Assembly: GCA_030696045.1 (NCBI GenBank)
Contig: JAUYNO010000036.1
Location: forward strand, 1 to 64,000
DNA length: 64,000 bases
Source: Stagnimonas sp.
Lineage (GTDB): Bacteria; Pseudomonadota; Gammaproteobacteria; Nevskiales; Nevskiaceae
Direction of reading: 5' to 3'
This document shows positions 26,502-34,947 of the stretch, one piece after another. A model generated the notes under the pieces. The model made no database searches. It saw only the letters and a list, made by a program, of their open reading frames with translations, and was not told where the DNA came from. The position numbers were made by a program, and so were the translations under genes. Numbering within the stretch: the first letter of the stretch is position 1; every line of letters begins with the position of its first letter.

Positions 26502-28046
26502 TCAGAACGGCGCCGGATGGATGGTGCCGGTCGCCGGTGGAAACTCGTCGTCGCAGTTCTCCGTCGGCGCCAGCTGGGTGGCCTCGTCCGGGATCGCGTT
26601 GGGATCGACCGGGCAGCCGAGCTGCTCGAATTCGGCGACGCTGTAGACCCGGCCATAGGGGAAATAGCCCTGCATCACCGGCGCCTCGCAGGCGCTGTCC
26701 GGGGCCGGGATGTTCTGCACTGCCTCGGCGAAATCCGGCGCCGGCAGCATGTGCCGGTAGATCAGGGCGACATCCTGGTTGTAGCCCCAGGCCAGCCAGT
26801 TGACGCCGCAGTCCGGGGTGGCATTGGCCGGTCGCAGGCTGGGCGGCGAAACCAGGATGATCTTGCGCCGGCCCTGCGGGTTATTGCCGCCGACATTGGC
26901 CGCCGGCACCGCCGCCTCGTCGTTGACGCAGTCGATGACCTTTTGCAGGTAGAGGTCGTTGCTGCACAGCGACCAGTAGCGCAACTGGCCGGAGCCCATC
27001 ACCGGATCGCCGGAGTAAGTGGTCGGCGTGGTCGGGAAGTCGGCCTCGAAGGCGACCAGGTCGCCCTGGCGCTGCGAGGCGATGCTGTAGATGTAGCGGA
27101 TGTCGCCATTGGAGGCGAGGCCGCCGGTCTCGTCGTAGTTGGCCAGCGGCGCGCCGAGCGGGCCGAGGGTGTCGGCCAGCAGGTTGTTGAAGTTGAAGAA
27201 GCGCATCCACTTCAGGGGGCTGTACAGCCAGGGGTAGAGGCCGGGTACGACCGTCGGCAGTGAGGCGATCAGCTCCTCCAGCACGAGGTCCTGCAGGCCG
27301 CCGCCGACGGCGGCGCAGGCGTCGAGCCCGGCGATCTCGGCGAGGCCGTCGCCGTCGGCATCGAAGGAGGCCTCCGGCAGCAGACTGCCGCCGGCCCGAT
27401 CCTGGCCCTCGTCGGCCAGGTAGACACGGTAGATGACGATGGCCACCGGCCCGGTCGGCAGCGACAGCCCACCCAGGCGCAGATGGCTGTAGAGCGTGTT
27501 TGCCGCCGGCTGTTCAGGTACTTCGCCGGACCGCAGGTAGATCGAGTAGCGCCGCTGGCTGCTGCGGCGGTCGGCACCCGGCAGGAAGGGATTGCTGGAG
27601 CCGGGCTCCGGCGCGATCTCGAGATCCGGCAGCGAGTCGATGGGGCCCAGGCTGAGGTCGTAGGAATTGAACGAGCTGTAGCGGGCGTGCGGAAAGTCGC
27701 CGCGCAGGATCACCTGGCCCTGCGGTGGAATCGGGAACACACCCAGCCAGTAGGTGGCGCTCTCTTCCGGCAGCAGCAGGTTGAGGGTGGCGGCGCTGAA
27801 GCCGATCGGCAGCCAGAAGCAGCTCTGGCCCAGCGCGCCGCTGTCGCCGCCGCTGCTGCTGCCGGAACTGGAGCCTGACCCTGACCCTGACCCGGAGCTG
27901 CCGCCGCTGGACCCGCCAGAGCTGCCGGAACTGCTGGAGCCTGCTCCCGAACTACTGCCGGCGGCGTCCTCGCTGGGCGGCGAGTCCTTGCAGCCGGCGA
28001 GCGCCAGCGTGGCGAGCAGCAGGATGAACGACAGCTGCTGTCGCAT
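26502..28046 (-). CDS. Lipoprotein of unknown family with long Ser/Gly linker, paralogue of 14685-16118
   Basis: 514 residues. The lipobox (ALAGC, Cys19) is followed by about 40 residues of almost pure Ser/Gly (residues about 28-67), a flexible tether that would lift the domain off the membrane. The globular part repeats the sequence landmarks of the 477-residue paralogue (YSSFNSYDL, GSSNPF, LRYWSLCSND, VNWLAWGY, LIYRHMLP, VQNIPAP). It sits 2 bp after the composite barrel gene, so each DUF1302 protein in the window has one such lipoprotein nearby. A surface-exposed receptor or capture role is plausible but unproven. Confidence 0.75.
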   Translation of the reverse strand: MRQQLSFILLLATLALAGCKDSPPSEDAAGSSSGAGSSSSGSSGGSSGGSSGSGSGSGSSSGSSSGGDSGALGQSCFWLPIGFSAATLNLLLPEESATYWLGVFPIPPQGQVILRGDFPHARYSSFNSYDLSLGPIDSLPDLEIAPEPGSSNPFLPGADRRSSQRRYSIYLRSGEVPEQPAANTLYSHLRLGGLSLPTGPVAIVIYRVYLADEGQDRAGGSLLPEASFDADGDGLAEIAGLDACAAVGGGLQDLVLEELIASLPTVVPGLYPWLYSPLKWMRFFNFNNLLADTLGPLGAPLANYDETGGLASNGDIRYIYSIASQRQGDLVAFEADFPTTPTTYSGDPVMGSGQLRYWSLCSNDLYLQKVIDCVNDEAAVPAANVGGNNPQGRRKIILVSPPSLRPANATPDCGVNWLAWGYNQDVALIYRHMLPAPDFAEAVQNIPAPDSACEAPVMQGYFPYGRVYSVAEFEQLGCPVDPNAIPDEATQLAPTENCDDEFPPATGTIHPAPF

Positions 28047-28048
28047 GC

Positions 28049-31000
28049 TCAGAACTCCAGAACCACGGCGAGGCTGGCGTTGTCGCGGTCCACCAGCAGA
28101 TTGCGGTCGTCGGCGCCGAAGAAGGCGTTGTAGCCGGCCTGCAGCTTCAGGCTGCGGCTCAGTTCGATGTCCACCAGCAGCCAGGCATTCATCCGCCCCT
28201 CGATGAAGTTCTGCATCGGGAACGGCGAGGTGCCCTGCAGGTCGTGCTGCCAGAGCAGGGTCGGCAAGATGTTGTAGCGGCCGAGCACCTGTGAGTAGCT
28301 GGGGCGGACCAGCAAGCGATAGCCCCAGGCCATCTGCGAAGCGAAGCCCTTGGTCATCTGGGTCGGGTTGACGCGGCTGGGATCGGCCGCGCCACTGGGG
28401 TCGCCGCTGCCGTCGCTACCGGCACTGGGATGGGTGTTGTCGCCACCGCCTTCAAAACGCAGGCGCTCCGGGCCGGGCATGTCGAACACATAGGTCATGC
28501 CGGCCTCGGCCAGGAAGATGATCTGGTCGGCGCCGATGGGGTTGTCGCGGACGATCTTGAGGCCGTTGACGGTCAGATGCGCCACGTCCAGGCGCTCGTA
28601 GCCGCGGATCAACTGGCCCGGCTGAATCTCGACGCCACGGTAGACCGACAGCAGGTCCGGCACGGCGTGGCGGGCGGCGGGGAGGGTGATCTGCGGCACC
28701 GCGCCGCTGCTGAGATCGGAGATCAGGCCGGTGACCTGGGCCAGGGTGTCGCCAGCGAGCGGCACCTGTTCCACCAGGTCGGTCAGGGTGTCGATGCCGA
28801 TGTGTATGTCCTGGCGCGGGAACGAGGGTTGGAGGTGGGTGAAGGCGACGTCGACGATCTGCACCTGTACCGGCAGCTGGTGGTGGTAGGCCAGTTCGCC
28901 GGCCACGGCCCAGGAGCCGAAGTTGGTGTTGAAGCTGAAGCCGCTCATGTTCAGGCCCTCGGGGTAGTCGAGGAAGAAGCGGGCGCTGTCGAGGGGCAAA
29001 GGGTCCAGGCCCTCGCCGGGGACCAGCGGGTCCAGGCTGCCGGCGAAGCCGCGGCAGGCGGCCAGGGCCTGCACCACGTCGGGCGAGTCGCGGGCGCAGG
29101 ATTCGGCGCCGGCATAGCCCGAGAAATAAGGCAGCCGGCTGTCGTAGTGCAGGAAGTACAGGCCCAGCTCGGTGCCGTTGTTGAGGCCTTCGGCGTAGTA
29201 GCCGAGCTTCAGGCCCCATTCGTCGCCACCGGTCGGGTAGCCGTAGTCTTCGTCGAAGACCCCGACCGTGGCCGAGGTCAGGGTCGCCAGCGAGGCCGGA
29301 AAGGCCAGGCTGTTCTGGCCCTGCGGGTCTTCGACGAACTGCCCGAGCGTGAAGATGGCGTGATCGCCACCACCGGCGACATCGCTGGTGGACATGAAGC
29401 TGCCCGGCGGGTCCGGGGTGACCGGACGCCAGCCGAGCATGTAGACCAGATCCAGCGATAGCCCCTCGGCGACGTCGGTGCTGAGCAGGGCCATCGGCAC
29501 CGGGGTCGGCAGCTCGCTGAGCATGAAGCCTGGCATGCGGGCCAGGCTGGCATCAGGCGGGTTGATCTGGTTGAGGGTGCTGAACAGGAAGGTGTTGGCC
29601 TCGCCCCAGCGCAGGTTCTGGCTGCCGATGCTGAGCGCCAGTTCGCGCTCGCTCCACAGCGGCAGCAGGCCGGAAACGAACAGCTCGCGCGGCTTGAGAC
29701 TGAGCGCGAAATCGTCGGAATAGCGGCCCGGTCGCTCGGTGTAGGCGGGCTGGAACAGGGTGTTGGGATGGTATTCGTTGAACGGCTCGTTGACCGGGTC
29801 GTAGATGCCGATGGCGCTGGCCTTGAACAGCCACTCGCCCCAGGTCAGCGCCAGCTCGGGCCGCAGCTTGGTGCTGGCGTAGACGATCTCGCCCTGGTCA
29901 TAGTTGAGGTTGCCGTTGTCGCCGTTGAGGATGAAGAAACCGCCTTCGGCGGCCAGCAGGCGCTGGTTCGGCTCGGGGTCGCCGGTGAACGACAGGCAGT
30001 CGTCCGGGCAGAGGTTCTGCTGGCCTTCGACATTGGTCTTGCCGATGAACTGGGTCGCGCGCGGCTCGGTGCGGACCGCGAGCCCGGACGACAGGGTCAG
30101 CTTGGCCTGGCCGCTGACGGCACCGAGACTGAAGTCGAAAGCCATCGCCGGCGCGGCCAGCAGACCCAGGGGCAACAGGGCCAGGACACGGCGGCGGCGC
30201 AGCGCGGCCAGGGCCAGCAGCAGCCCGGAATAAAAAGCCCCGCCGCCACCGGCACCGGGGAGTCCGGGAACCGGGGCAGGAGGCCGCCCCGGTTCCGATG
30301 AAGTCTCGGCCAGGGCGTACGTGCCGGCCTTGGCGTCCCAGTCGGCGTAGCTATCGAGCCCGCCGTGACCGGGTAGCGGCAACCAGCCGTATTCGGCCGC
30401 CAGCCCGGAAAAGCCGGCGATGCGCTCGGCGGCGGCCGGGCGCTCCAGCACGGTCACCAGCCGGGCCACGGCATCGCTCGGTAGTTCGCGTGCCGGCAGG
30501 CGATAGAACTGGGCGAAGGCGCGCAATTCCTCGGCGGCGACCCGCAGGCTGGCCTCGGTGGTGCGGTCGGCTTCGGCGATCTCGTCCTGCTCCATGCCGA
30601 CCTCCCAAACGTGGCGGTTGGCGTGCGACAGCTGGTCGCACTCGGCGGTGCTGAACTCGTAGAAGAACTCGGCATCGACCAGGGGTTCGGCGCCGACGAA
30701 GATGCCGACCAGGTCGGCCGGGTCCTGGCTTTGCAGGAACAGGTAGCCCGGCCCCATCAGCGGGTTCGACAGGATAGGAGCGGCATCCAGCGGCCGTGGC
30801 CCCTCAATGCGCGAAGCCAGGTTACAGCGGTGGTGCGAGACTCGGTCCTGCACCGCATGCAGGTAAATCCCCATGCGCGCCATCGCGGCCTGCCCCGGCG
30901 GCAGGTAGCTTTCCAGGGCACTGGCCGGAGCGATTTCGCCGCTCACCGGATCGGTGACCACGCCCTGCTCGCCCAGCGGCGAGATCCAGTCGGCATAGCC

Positions 31001-31744
31001 GGCCAGGCCCAGCTCGGTGATGAAGGGAATGCGGCCGAGCAGGCGCGGCGATTCGCGCAGGCCGGTCTGGTAGCAACGCCGGCCGCCGGCGTAGTCCTGC
31101 GCGCTGACTGGCTCGGTCAGTGCCGCCACGCATAGCGGCCCCTGGCCGTAGACCCAGCGGCGCACATGGTGCAGCAAGGTCTCCTGCGCCGGCGCGGCGA
31201 TCTGCGGACTCAGGCCGGTGGCGGCGACCCCGTCCAGCGGCGCCATAAAGTGGAAGAACAGCCCGCCGCCGACGAAGTTGTTGCGGTCGAGCCCACCGAC
31301 CACCAGGGTGTTGAGCGCGCAGGCTGGCGGCGGCGCTTCGCCGAGGCAGTCGGCGGGGTCCGCCATCAGGCCACCGGCCTGGTCGCGGTGCACATAGCCG
31401 CCGGTATCGACCGCCTGGTCGTAGGCGGCGATCAGGTAGGCGTCGCGGGGCGCCAGGCCGACCGCCTGCGCAAGGTAGTAGGCGGCGTCGAAGTGCAGGT
31501 TGCTGCGCCGGCCGCCAGCATTGGCGGTGACTTGCTGGAACAGCACGGTCGTGGCCATGGCGATGCTCTCGCAGGCCAGCAGCTCGTTGCCGGAGGGACA
31601 GGCCTGCAGCGAGCACTCGGTCCAGCCGCCCTGCAGCGGACAGGAGTCCTCGGCGAACGCGCGCGCCGGGCCTGGAACCGCCAGCGCCAGCAGCCAGACC
31701 ACGAGGCAGCGGCGGGCGATGGTTTTGGTCTGCCACTGCGGCAT
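28049..31744 (-). CDS. Composite protein: putative metalloenzyme domain, internal GlyGly-CTERM-type segment, then DUF1302 barrel
   Basis: 1231 residues from ATG 31744, chosen because the SD GGAGGAGA (31750-31757) fits it. Signal peptide 1 ends at ARA/FAED. Residues about 30-495 form a helical domain with clustered His/Asp (HAVQDRVSHHRC, IAAYDQAVD, HFMAPLDG, SHANRH). These suggest a metal site of zinc-phospholipase-C/nuclease type, but I could not assign a named family. Residues about 498-518 read GAGGGGAFYSG, a hydrophobic run, then RRRR. Directly after comes a second signal-like run ending APAMA/FDFS (about residue 534), then a DUF1302 barrel paralogous to 4772-6853. No in-frame ATG or GTG lies between the halves. 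Processing into two exported proteins is the likeliest reading; a read error joining two genes is the alternative. Confidence 0.8.
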   Translation of the reverse strand: MPQWQTKTIARRCLVVWLLALAVPGPARAFAEDSCPLQGGWTECSLQACPSGNELLACESIAMATTVLFQQVTANAGGRRSNLHFDAAYYLAQAVGLAPRDAYLIAAYDQAVDTGGYVHRDQAGGLMADPADCLGEAPPPACALNTLVVGGLDRNNFVGGGLFFHFMAPLDGVAATGLSPQIAAPAQETLLHHVRRWVYGQGPLCVAALTEPVSAQDYAGGRRCYQTGLRESPRLLGRIPFITELGLAGYADWISPLGEQGVVTDPVSGEIAPASALESYLPPGQAAMARMGIYLHAVQDRVSHHRCNLASRIEGPRPLDAAPILSNPLMGPGYLFLQSQDPADLVGIFVGAEPLVDAEFFYEFSTAECDQLSHANRHVWEVGMEQDEIAEADRTTEASLRVAAEELRAFAQFYRLPARELPSDAVARLVTVLERPAAAERIAGFSGLAAEYGWLPLPGHGGLDSYADWDAKAGTYALAETSSEPGRPPAPVPGLPGAGGGGAFYSGLLLALAALRRRRVLALLPLGLLAAPAMAFDFSLGAVSGQAKLTLSSGLAVRTEPRATQFIGKTNVEGQQNLCPDDCLSFTGDPEPNQRLLAAEGGFFILNGDNGNLNYDQGEIVYASTKLRPELALTWGEWLFKASAIGIYDPVNEPFNEYHPNTLFQPAYTERPGRYSDDFALSLKPRELFVSGLLPLWSERELALSIGSQNLRWGEANTFLFSTLNQINPPDASLARMPGFMLSELPTPVPMALLSTDVAEGLSLDLVYMLGWRPVTPDPPGSFMSTSDVAGGGDHAIFTLGQFVEDPQGQNSLAFPASLATLTSATVGVFDEDYGYPTGGDEWGLKLGYYAEGLNNGTELGLYFLHYDSRLPYFSGYAGAESCARDSPDVVQALAACRGFAGSLDPLVPGEGLDPLPLDSARFFLDYPEGLNMSGFSFNTNFGSWAVAGELAYHHQLPVQVQIVDVAFTHLQPSFPRQDIHIGIDTLTDLVEQVPLAGDTLAQVTGLISDLSSGAVPQITLPAARHAVPDLLSVYRGVEIQPGQLIRGYERLDVAHLTVNGLKIVRDNPIGADQIIFLAEAGMTYVFDMPGPERLRFEGGGDNTHPSAGSDGSGDPSGAADPSRVNPTQMTKGFASQMAWGYRLLVRPSYSQVLGRYNILPTLLWQHDLQGTSPFPMQNFIEGRMNAWLLVDIELSRSLKLQAGYNAFFGADDRNLLVDRDNASLAVVLEF

Positions 31745-31765
31745 CCTGATCTCCTCCATCTAATA

Positions 31766-31808
31766 TTTATACTTGAAAGTATAAAACAATTAACTCCCGG
31801 TCAGTCAA
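31766..31808 (-). promoter_or_regulatory. Promoter with palindromic operator upstream of the composite barrel operon
   Basis: Minus-strand TTGACT (31803-31808) lies 17 bp from TTTATA (31780-31785), part of a perfect inverted repeat TTTATACTT-GA-AAGTATAAA at 31766-31785. A dyad overlapping the -10 box suggests repression by a dimeric regulator, perhaps of the TetR type. No regulator gene is adjacent. Confidence 0.5.
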
Positions 31809-31834
31809 GCCGGCTCGTTTCAGGCTTTTTTGCG

Positions 31835-31963
31835 CTCAGAGGCGGTGAAGAAACCGTAGCGAGCGGCCCGAGCTTGGGCCGAGGAGCGGAGCTGTACTGA
31901 AGTACAGCGAGCACCGTAGGCACAAGATCGGGTCGCGCAGTAGGTTTATTCACAGCCTCTCAG
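31835..31963. repeat. Palindrome-bounded intergenic repeat element, 129 bp
   Basis: It is bounded by imperfect inverted copies: CTCAGAGGCGGTGAA (31835-31849) and TTCACAGCCTCTCAG (31949-31963), with 13 of 15 positions matching. Inside are two more dyads: GGCCC...GGGCC (31865-31880) and a perfect GCTGTACT-GA-AGTACAGC (31891-31908). The right end supplies the TGA stop of the 31960-34947 gene. A short version with the same ends lies at 54226-54260. It looks like a REP/MITE-like element and may act as a terminator or mRNA 3' end. Confidence 0.6.
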
Positions 31964-34947
31964 TCCGGGCCAAGCTGGACCCGCAGCAGGCGCTGACCGG
32001 CGAGATCGGGAATCCAGAACACCCCGGCGCGGCCGGGCACCGGCACCGAGCCGGAGAGGCTGGCCAGGCCCGGCTGCCGCCAGCGTTCGCGGCCACTGCT
32101 GGCGTCGCGGCCGACCAGGTCCTCGGCGCCGCCGCGCCGGGGCAGGCGAGCCAGCAGCGCGCGTCGCTGCGGGCAGTGGTCGGGGCGCATTAGCAGTTGC
32201 GGCAGCAGGCCGGCGAGATCGGTGCCGACCAGCAGGCGTTGCTCCGGCGGCCCTACCAGCGCGGAGAAACCAAAGGAGCGCTGCCCTTGCTGCCAGGCCA
32301 GACGGAAGCCTTGCTCGGGGTCGAAGTCCAGCGCCGCGAGCTGGCCGGCATAGCCGTCGAAGCTGTAGACGCGGCCCTGCTCGGCATCGACGGTGGGCAG
32401 CGAGGGGATGAAGGACAGCGGCGAATCCGGAAACGGGGTATGGCGGTGCTGGCGGCGGGCGTCGCGCTGGTCGATGGCCAGCAGCGACATCGGCGCGCAG
32501 GCCGGCAGGCCGTTGCTCTGCACCACCACCCAATCGCCGAACACCGCCACTGCGGTGCCGGCGGTCTGGCCGGGCTCCAGGTAGGCGCCGGGTTGCCAGC
32601 CGCGATCCAGGCTCAGCCGGCCCTGCTCGTAGCGGAAGCGGTGCAGGGCGCGGTCGCCCGGGGCGTAGACATAGTCGACGCCGTCCAGGCGCGCGGCGCT
32701 GAGCCGGAAGCGCAGGTGCTCGGGAGCGTCGAGGCTGGAGACGATGCCTAGCCGGTCCGGCTCCAGCACCGTCAGCCGCGAGGGCGCCACCGCCTGGGCG
32801 TCGCAAGCGAGGAAGGCGTCGAAGTCCTCGGCCTTGCAGCCGGGCTGGCGGTGCAGGGACTTCACCACCAGCCGGCCATCCGGCATCAGGATCAGGCCGT
32901 TGTGGGCGGTATCGGTCGCCGCCTGCGGACCGGGCAGCTGGGTCCGCGCCAGCACCGTGCCGCGCTCCGGGTCGAACTTGAGGATCTGGCTGCCGTGCGC
33001 CAGGTACAGATAGCCATTGCGGTGTACCGCCAGCGCACCCGGGTAGTTCCAGTCGCCGGGACGCAGGCCGGGCAGCCGCCAGCGCCAGTGCACGCGCAGG
33101 CTGTCCGGATCGACCCGGCTGAGGTTGGGGCCGGCCTCGGCGTCGATGGCGTCGTAGGCACCGGCATAGACATAGAGCTGGTCCGGCGCGCGACTGGCGA
33201 CGTGGTAGATGCCCGGCAGATTGCCCAGCGCCCGGACCTGCCGTGGCGTATCGGCAGCAGGTGCGCAGACCGCGAAGACATGGTCACGCTCGCTGTCGTT
33301 GCCGTGCTCGGCGGGTGCGATGCTGGGGTACCAGGGGCCGTCGGCGGGCGGCGCCAGCCCGCAGGCCTGCAGTGGGCGGACCAGCGCCAGCCAGAGCAGC
33401 GGCAGCAGCAGCCAGAAGCCCAGGGCACCACCGGTGGTTTCCTCGCCCGGTGCCGGGTCGGCTGATGGCGGTGCGACGGCCAGCGCATAGGGGCCGGCAC
33501 GCGCATCCCAGTCGGCGAAGGACAGTCCGCAGTAGCCCGGCAGCGGCAGCCAACCTTGCTCGTCGGCCTGCGTGCACAGCGCCGTGAAGCGCGCTTCGCC
33601 GGCCGGTGCTTCCAGCGTTCCCAGCAAGCGGCCGAGCAGGGCCTCGCGGTCCGCGGCGTCCGGGGCCGTGGCCGTGGCGGCGCCCAGCAGATAGAACTGG
33701 CGGAACGCCAGCAACTCGTCGTACAGCGCGGCGAGACCCGGTGCGGTGGTCTGGTCTTCCGCCGGCAGCGACGCCTGCGTGGTGCCGGTTTCCCAGCTGT
33801 GACGGTTAGCGTGCGCGAGCTGGTCGCACTCCTGGGTACTGAACTCGTAGAAGAATTCCGGATCGACCAGCAGCAGGGGCGAGGTGAGCGCCGACAGCAG
33901 ATTGGCCAGGTCCAGGCTGATCAGGAACTGGTAGATCGGCTCGGCCAGCGGATTGGTCAGGATCGAACCGGCATCCGCCGCGCGCGGCCCCTCGATCCGC
34001 GAGTCGAGATTGCAGCGATGGTGCGAGATGCGGTCCTGGAGCGCATGCAGGTAGATGCCCAGGCGCAGCAGCGGCAGCTGCTCGGCGGGCAGGTAGGCAT
34101 CGAGCGCCGAGGCCGGCACCGCGCTGCCGGTGATCGGATCGTTCAGCACCGCCTGCTCGCCCAGCGGGGTGAGCCAGTCGATGTAGCTGAGATAACCGAG
34201 TTCGGTGACGACCGGGATCCGGCCGAGCAGCTCGCTCTTGGGTCGGGTCGTCGATTGGTAGCAGGCCGCGCCGAGCGAGAGGCCGCCCTCGGCATCGGGC
34301 TCGGTCAGGCCGGCAACGCAGAGCGGCGCGTCCGGCTGATAGAGCCAGCGCCGCACATGGCTGAGCTGCGGCTCGGCGCGCGGGTCCGCTACTGGCGGCA
34401 CGAAGCCGTCGACCCCGTCGACGCCCGCCAGCGGCGCCATGAAGTGATAGAAGACCCCGCCGCCGGCGAAGTTGTTGCGATTGACGCCACCCAGTTCCAG
34501 GCTGTTGAGCGCGCATTCCGGCGGCGCTGCCTCGCCGCTGCACGCGGCCGGGTCGGCCAGCAGCACGCCCTGCTGATCGCGGTGCAGATAGCGGCCGATA
34601 TCGACCGCCTCGTTGTGGGCGGCGATGAAGTAGGCATCGCGGGCGCCGAGCCCGGCCGCCTGCGCCAGGTAGTAGACGCTGTCGAAATGCAGGCTGCTGC
34701 GCACGCCGTCCTCCGCCAACACTTGGCCGACGGCGGTGGTGACGAAGGCGATGCCCTCGCAGGCGATGAACTCGGTGCCGGGCAGGCAGGGTTCCAGCGC
34801 GCACTGGCCCCAGTCGCCGCTGCCATCGAGGGCGGGGCAGAGGTCTTCGGCGTAGCCCTGCGCCGGCGGTACCGCAACCAGCGCCAACAGCAGCAGGGCC
34901 AGGACCAGGGCCGGTCGGCCGGGGCGGCTCGGGGCCGTGGCGCGCAT
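31960..34947 (-). CDS. Composite protein: putative metalloenzyme domain, internal Gly-Gly/hydrophobic segment with lipobox, then beta-propeller
   Basis: 995 residues from ATG 34947, which shares TGATG with the porin stop; a TTG 3 nt earlier is possible. A signal peptide (ending AQG/YAED) leads into the same putative metalloenzyme domain as the 28049 protein (HALQDRISHHRC, IAAHNEAVD, HFMAPL, AHANRH). Around residues 506-528 comes TTGGALG, a hydrophobic run and then VRPLQAC, where Cys529 completes a lipobox. The rest is a quinoprotein-like propeller paralogous to the 24876 lipoprotein. No in-frame start codon separates the parts. The architecture mirrors the other composite but with a different C-terminal partner, which argues against a chance read error in both. 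The TGA stop lies in the repeat element. Confidence 0.78.
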   Translation of the reverse strand: MRATAPSRPGRPALVLALLLLALVAVPPAQGYAEDLCPALDGSGDWGQCALEPCLPGTEFIACEGIAFVTTAVGQVLAEDGVRSSLHFDSVYYLAQAAGLGARDAYFIAAHNEAVDIGRYLHRDQQGVLLADPAACSGEAAPPECALNSLELGGVNRNNFAGGGVFYHFMAPLAGVDGVDGFVPPVADPRAEPQLSHVRRWLYQPDAPLCVAGLTEPDAEGGLSLGAACYQSTTRPKSELLGRIPVVTELGYLSYIDWLTPLGEQAVLNDPITGSAVPASALDAYLPAEQLPLLRLGIYLHALQDRISHHRCNLDSRIEGPRAADAGSILTNPLAEPIYQFLISLDLANLLSALTSPLLLVDPEFFYEFSTQECDQLAHANRHSWETGTTQASLPAEDQTTAPGLAALYDELLAFRQFYLLGAATATAPDAADREALLGRLLGTLEAPAGEARFTALCTQADEQGWLPLPGYCGLSFADWDARAGPYALAVAPPSADPAPGEETTGGALGFWLLLPLLWLALVRPLQACGLAPPADGPWYPSIAPAEHGNDSERDHVFAVCAPAADTPRQVRALGNLPGIYHVASRAPDQLYVYAGAYDAIDAEAGPNLSRVDPDSLRVHWRWRLPGLRPGDWNYPGALAVHRNGYLYLAHGSQILKFDPERGTVLARTQLPGPQAATDTAHNGLILMPDGRLVVKSLHRQPGCKAEDFDAFLACDAQAVAPSRLTVLEPDRLGIVSSLDAPEHLRFRLSAARLDGVDYVYAPGDRALHRFRYEQGRLSLDRGWQPGAYLEPGQTAGTAVAVFGDWVVVQSNGLPACAPMSLLAIDQRDARRQHRHTPFPDSPLSFIPSLPTVDAEQGRVYSFDGYAGQLAALDFDPEQGFRLAWQQGQRSFGFSALVGPPEQRLLVGTDLAGLLPQLLMRPDHCPQRRALLARLPRRGGAEDLVGRDASSGRERWRQPGLASLSGSVPVPGRAGVFWIPDLAGQRLLRVQLGPD

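Noticed and set aside
27750-28000. Ser/Gly repeat considered as a CRISPR or tandem repeat array
   Set aside because: The DNA repeats are degenerate codons of a protein linker, not spaced identical repeats.
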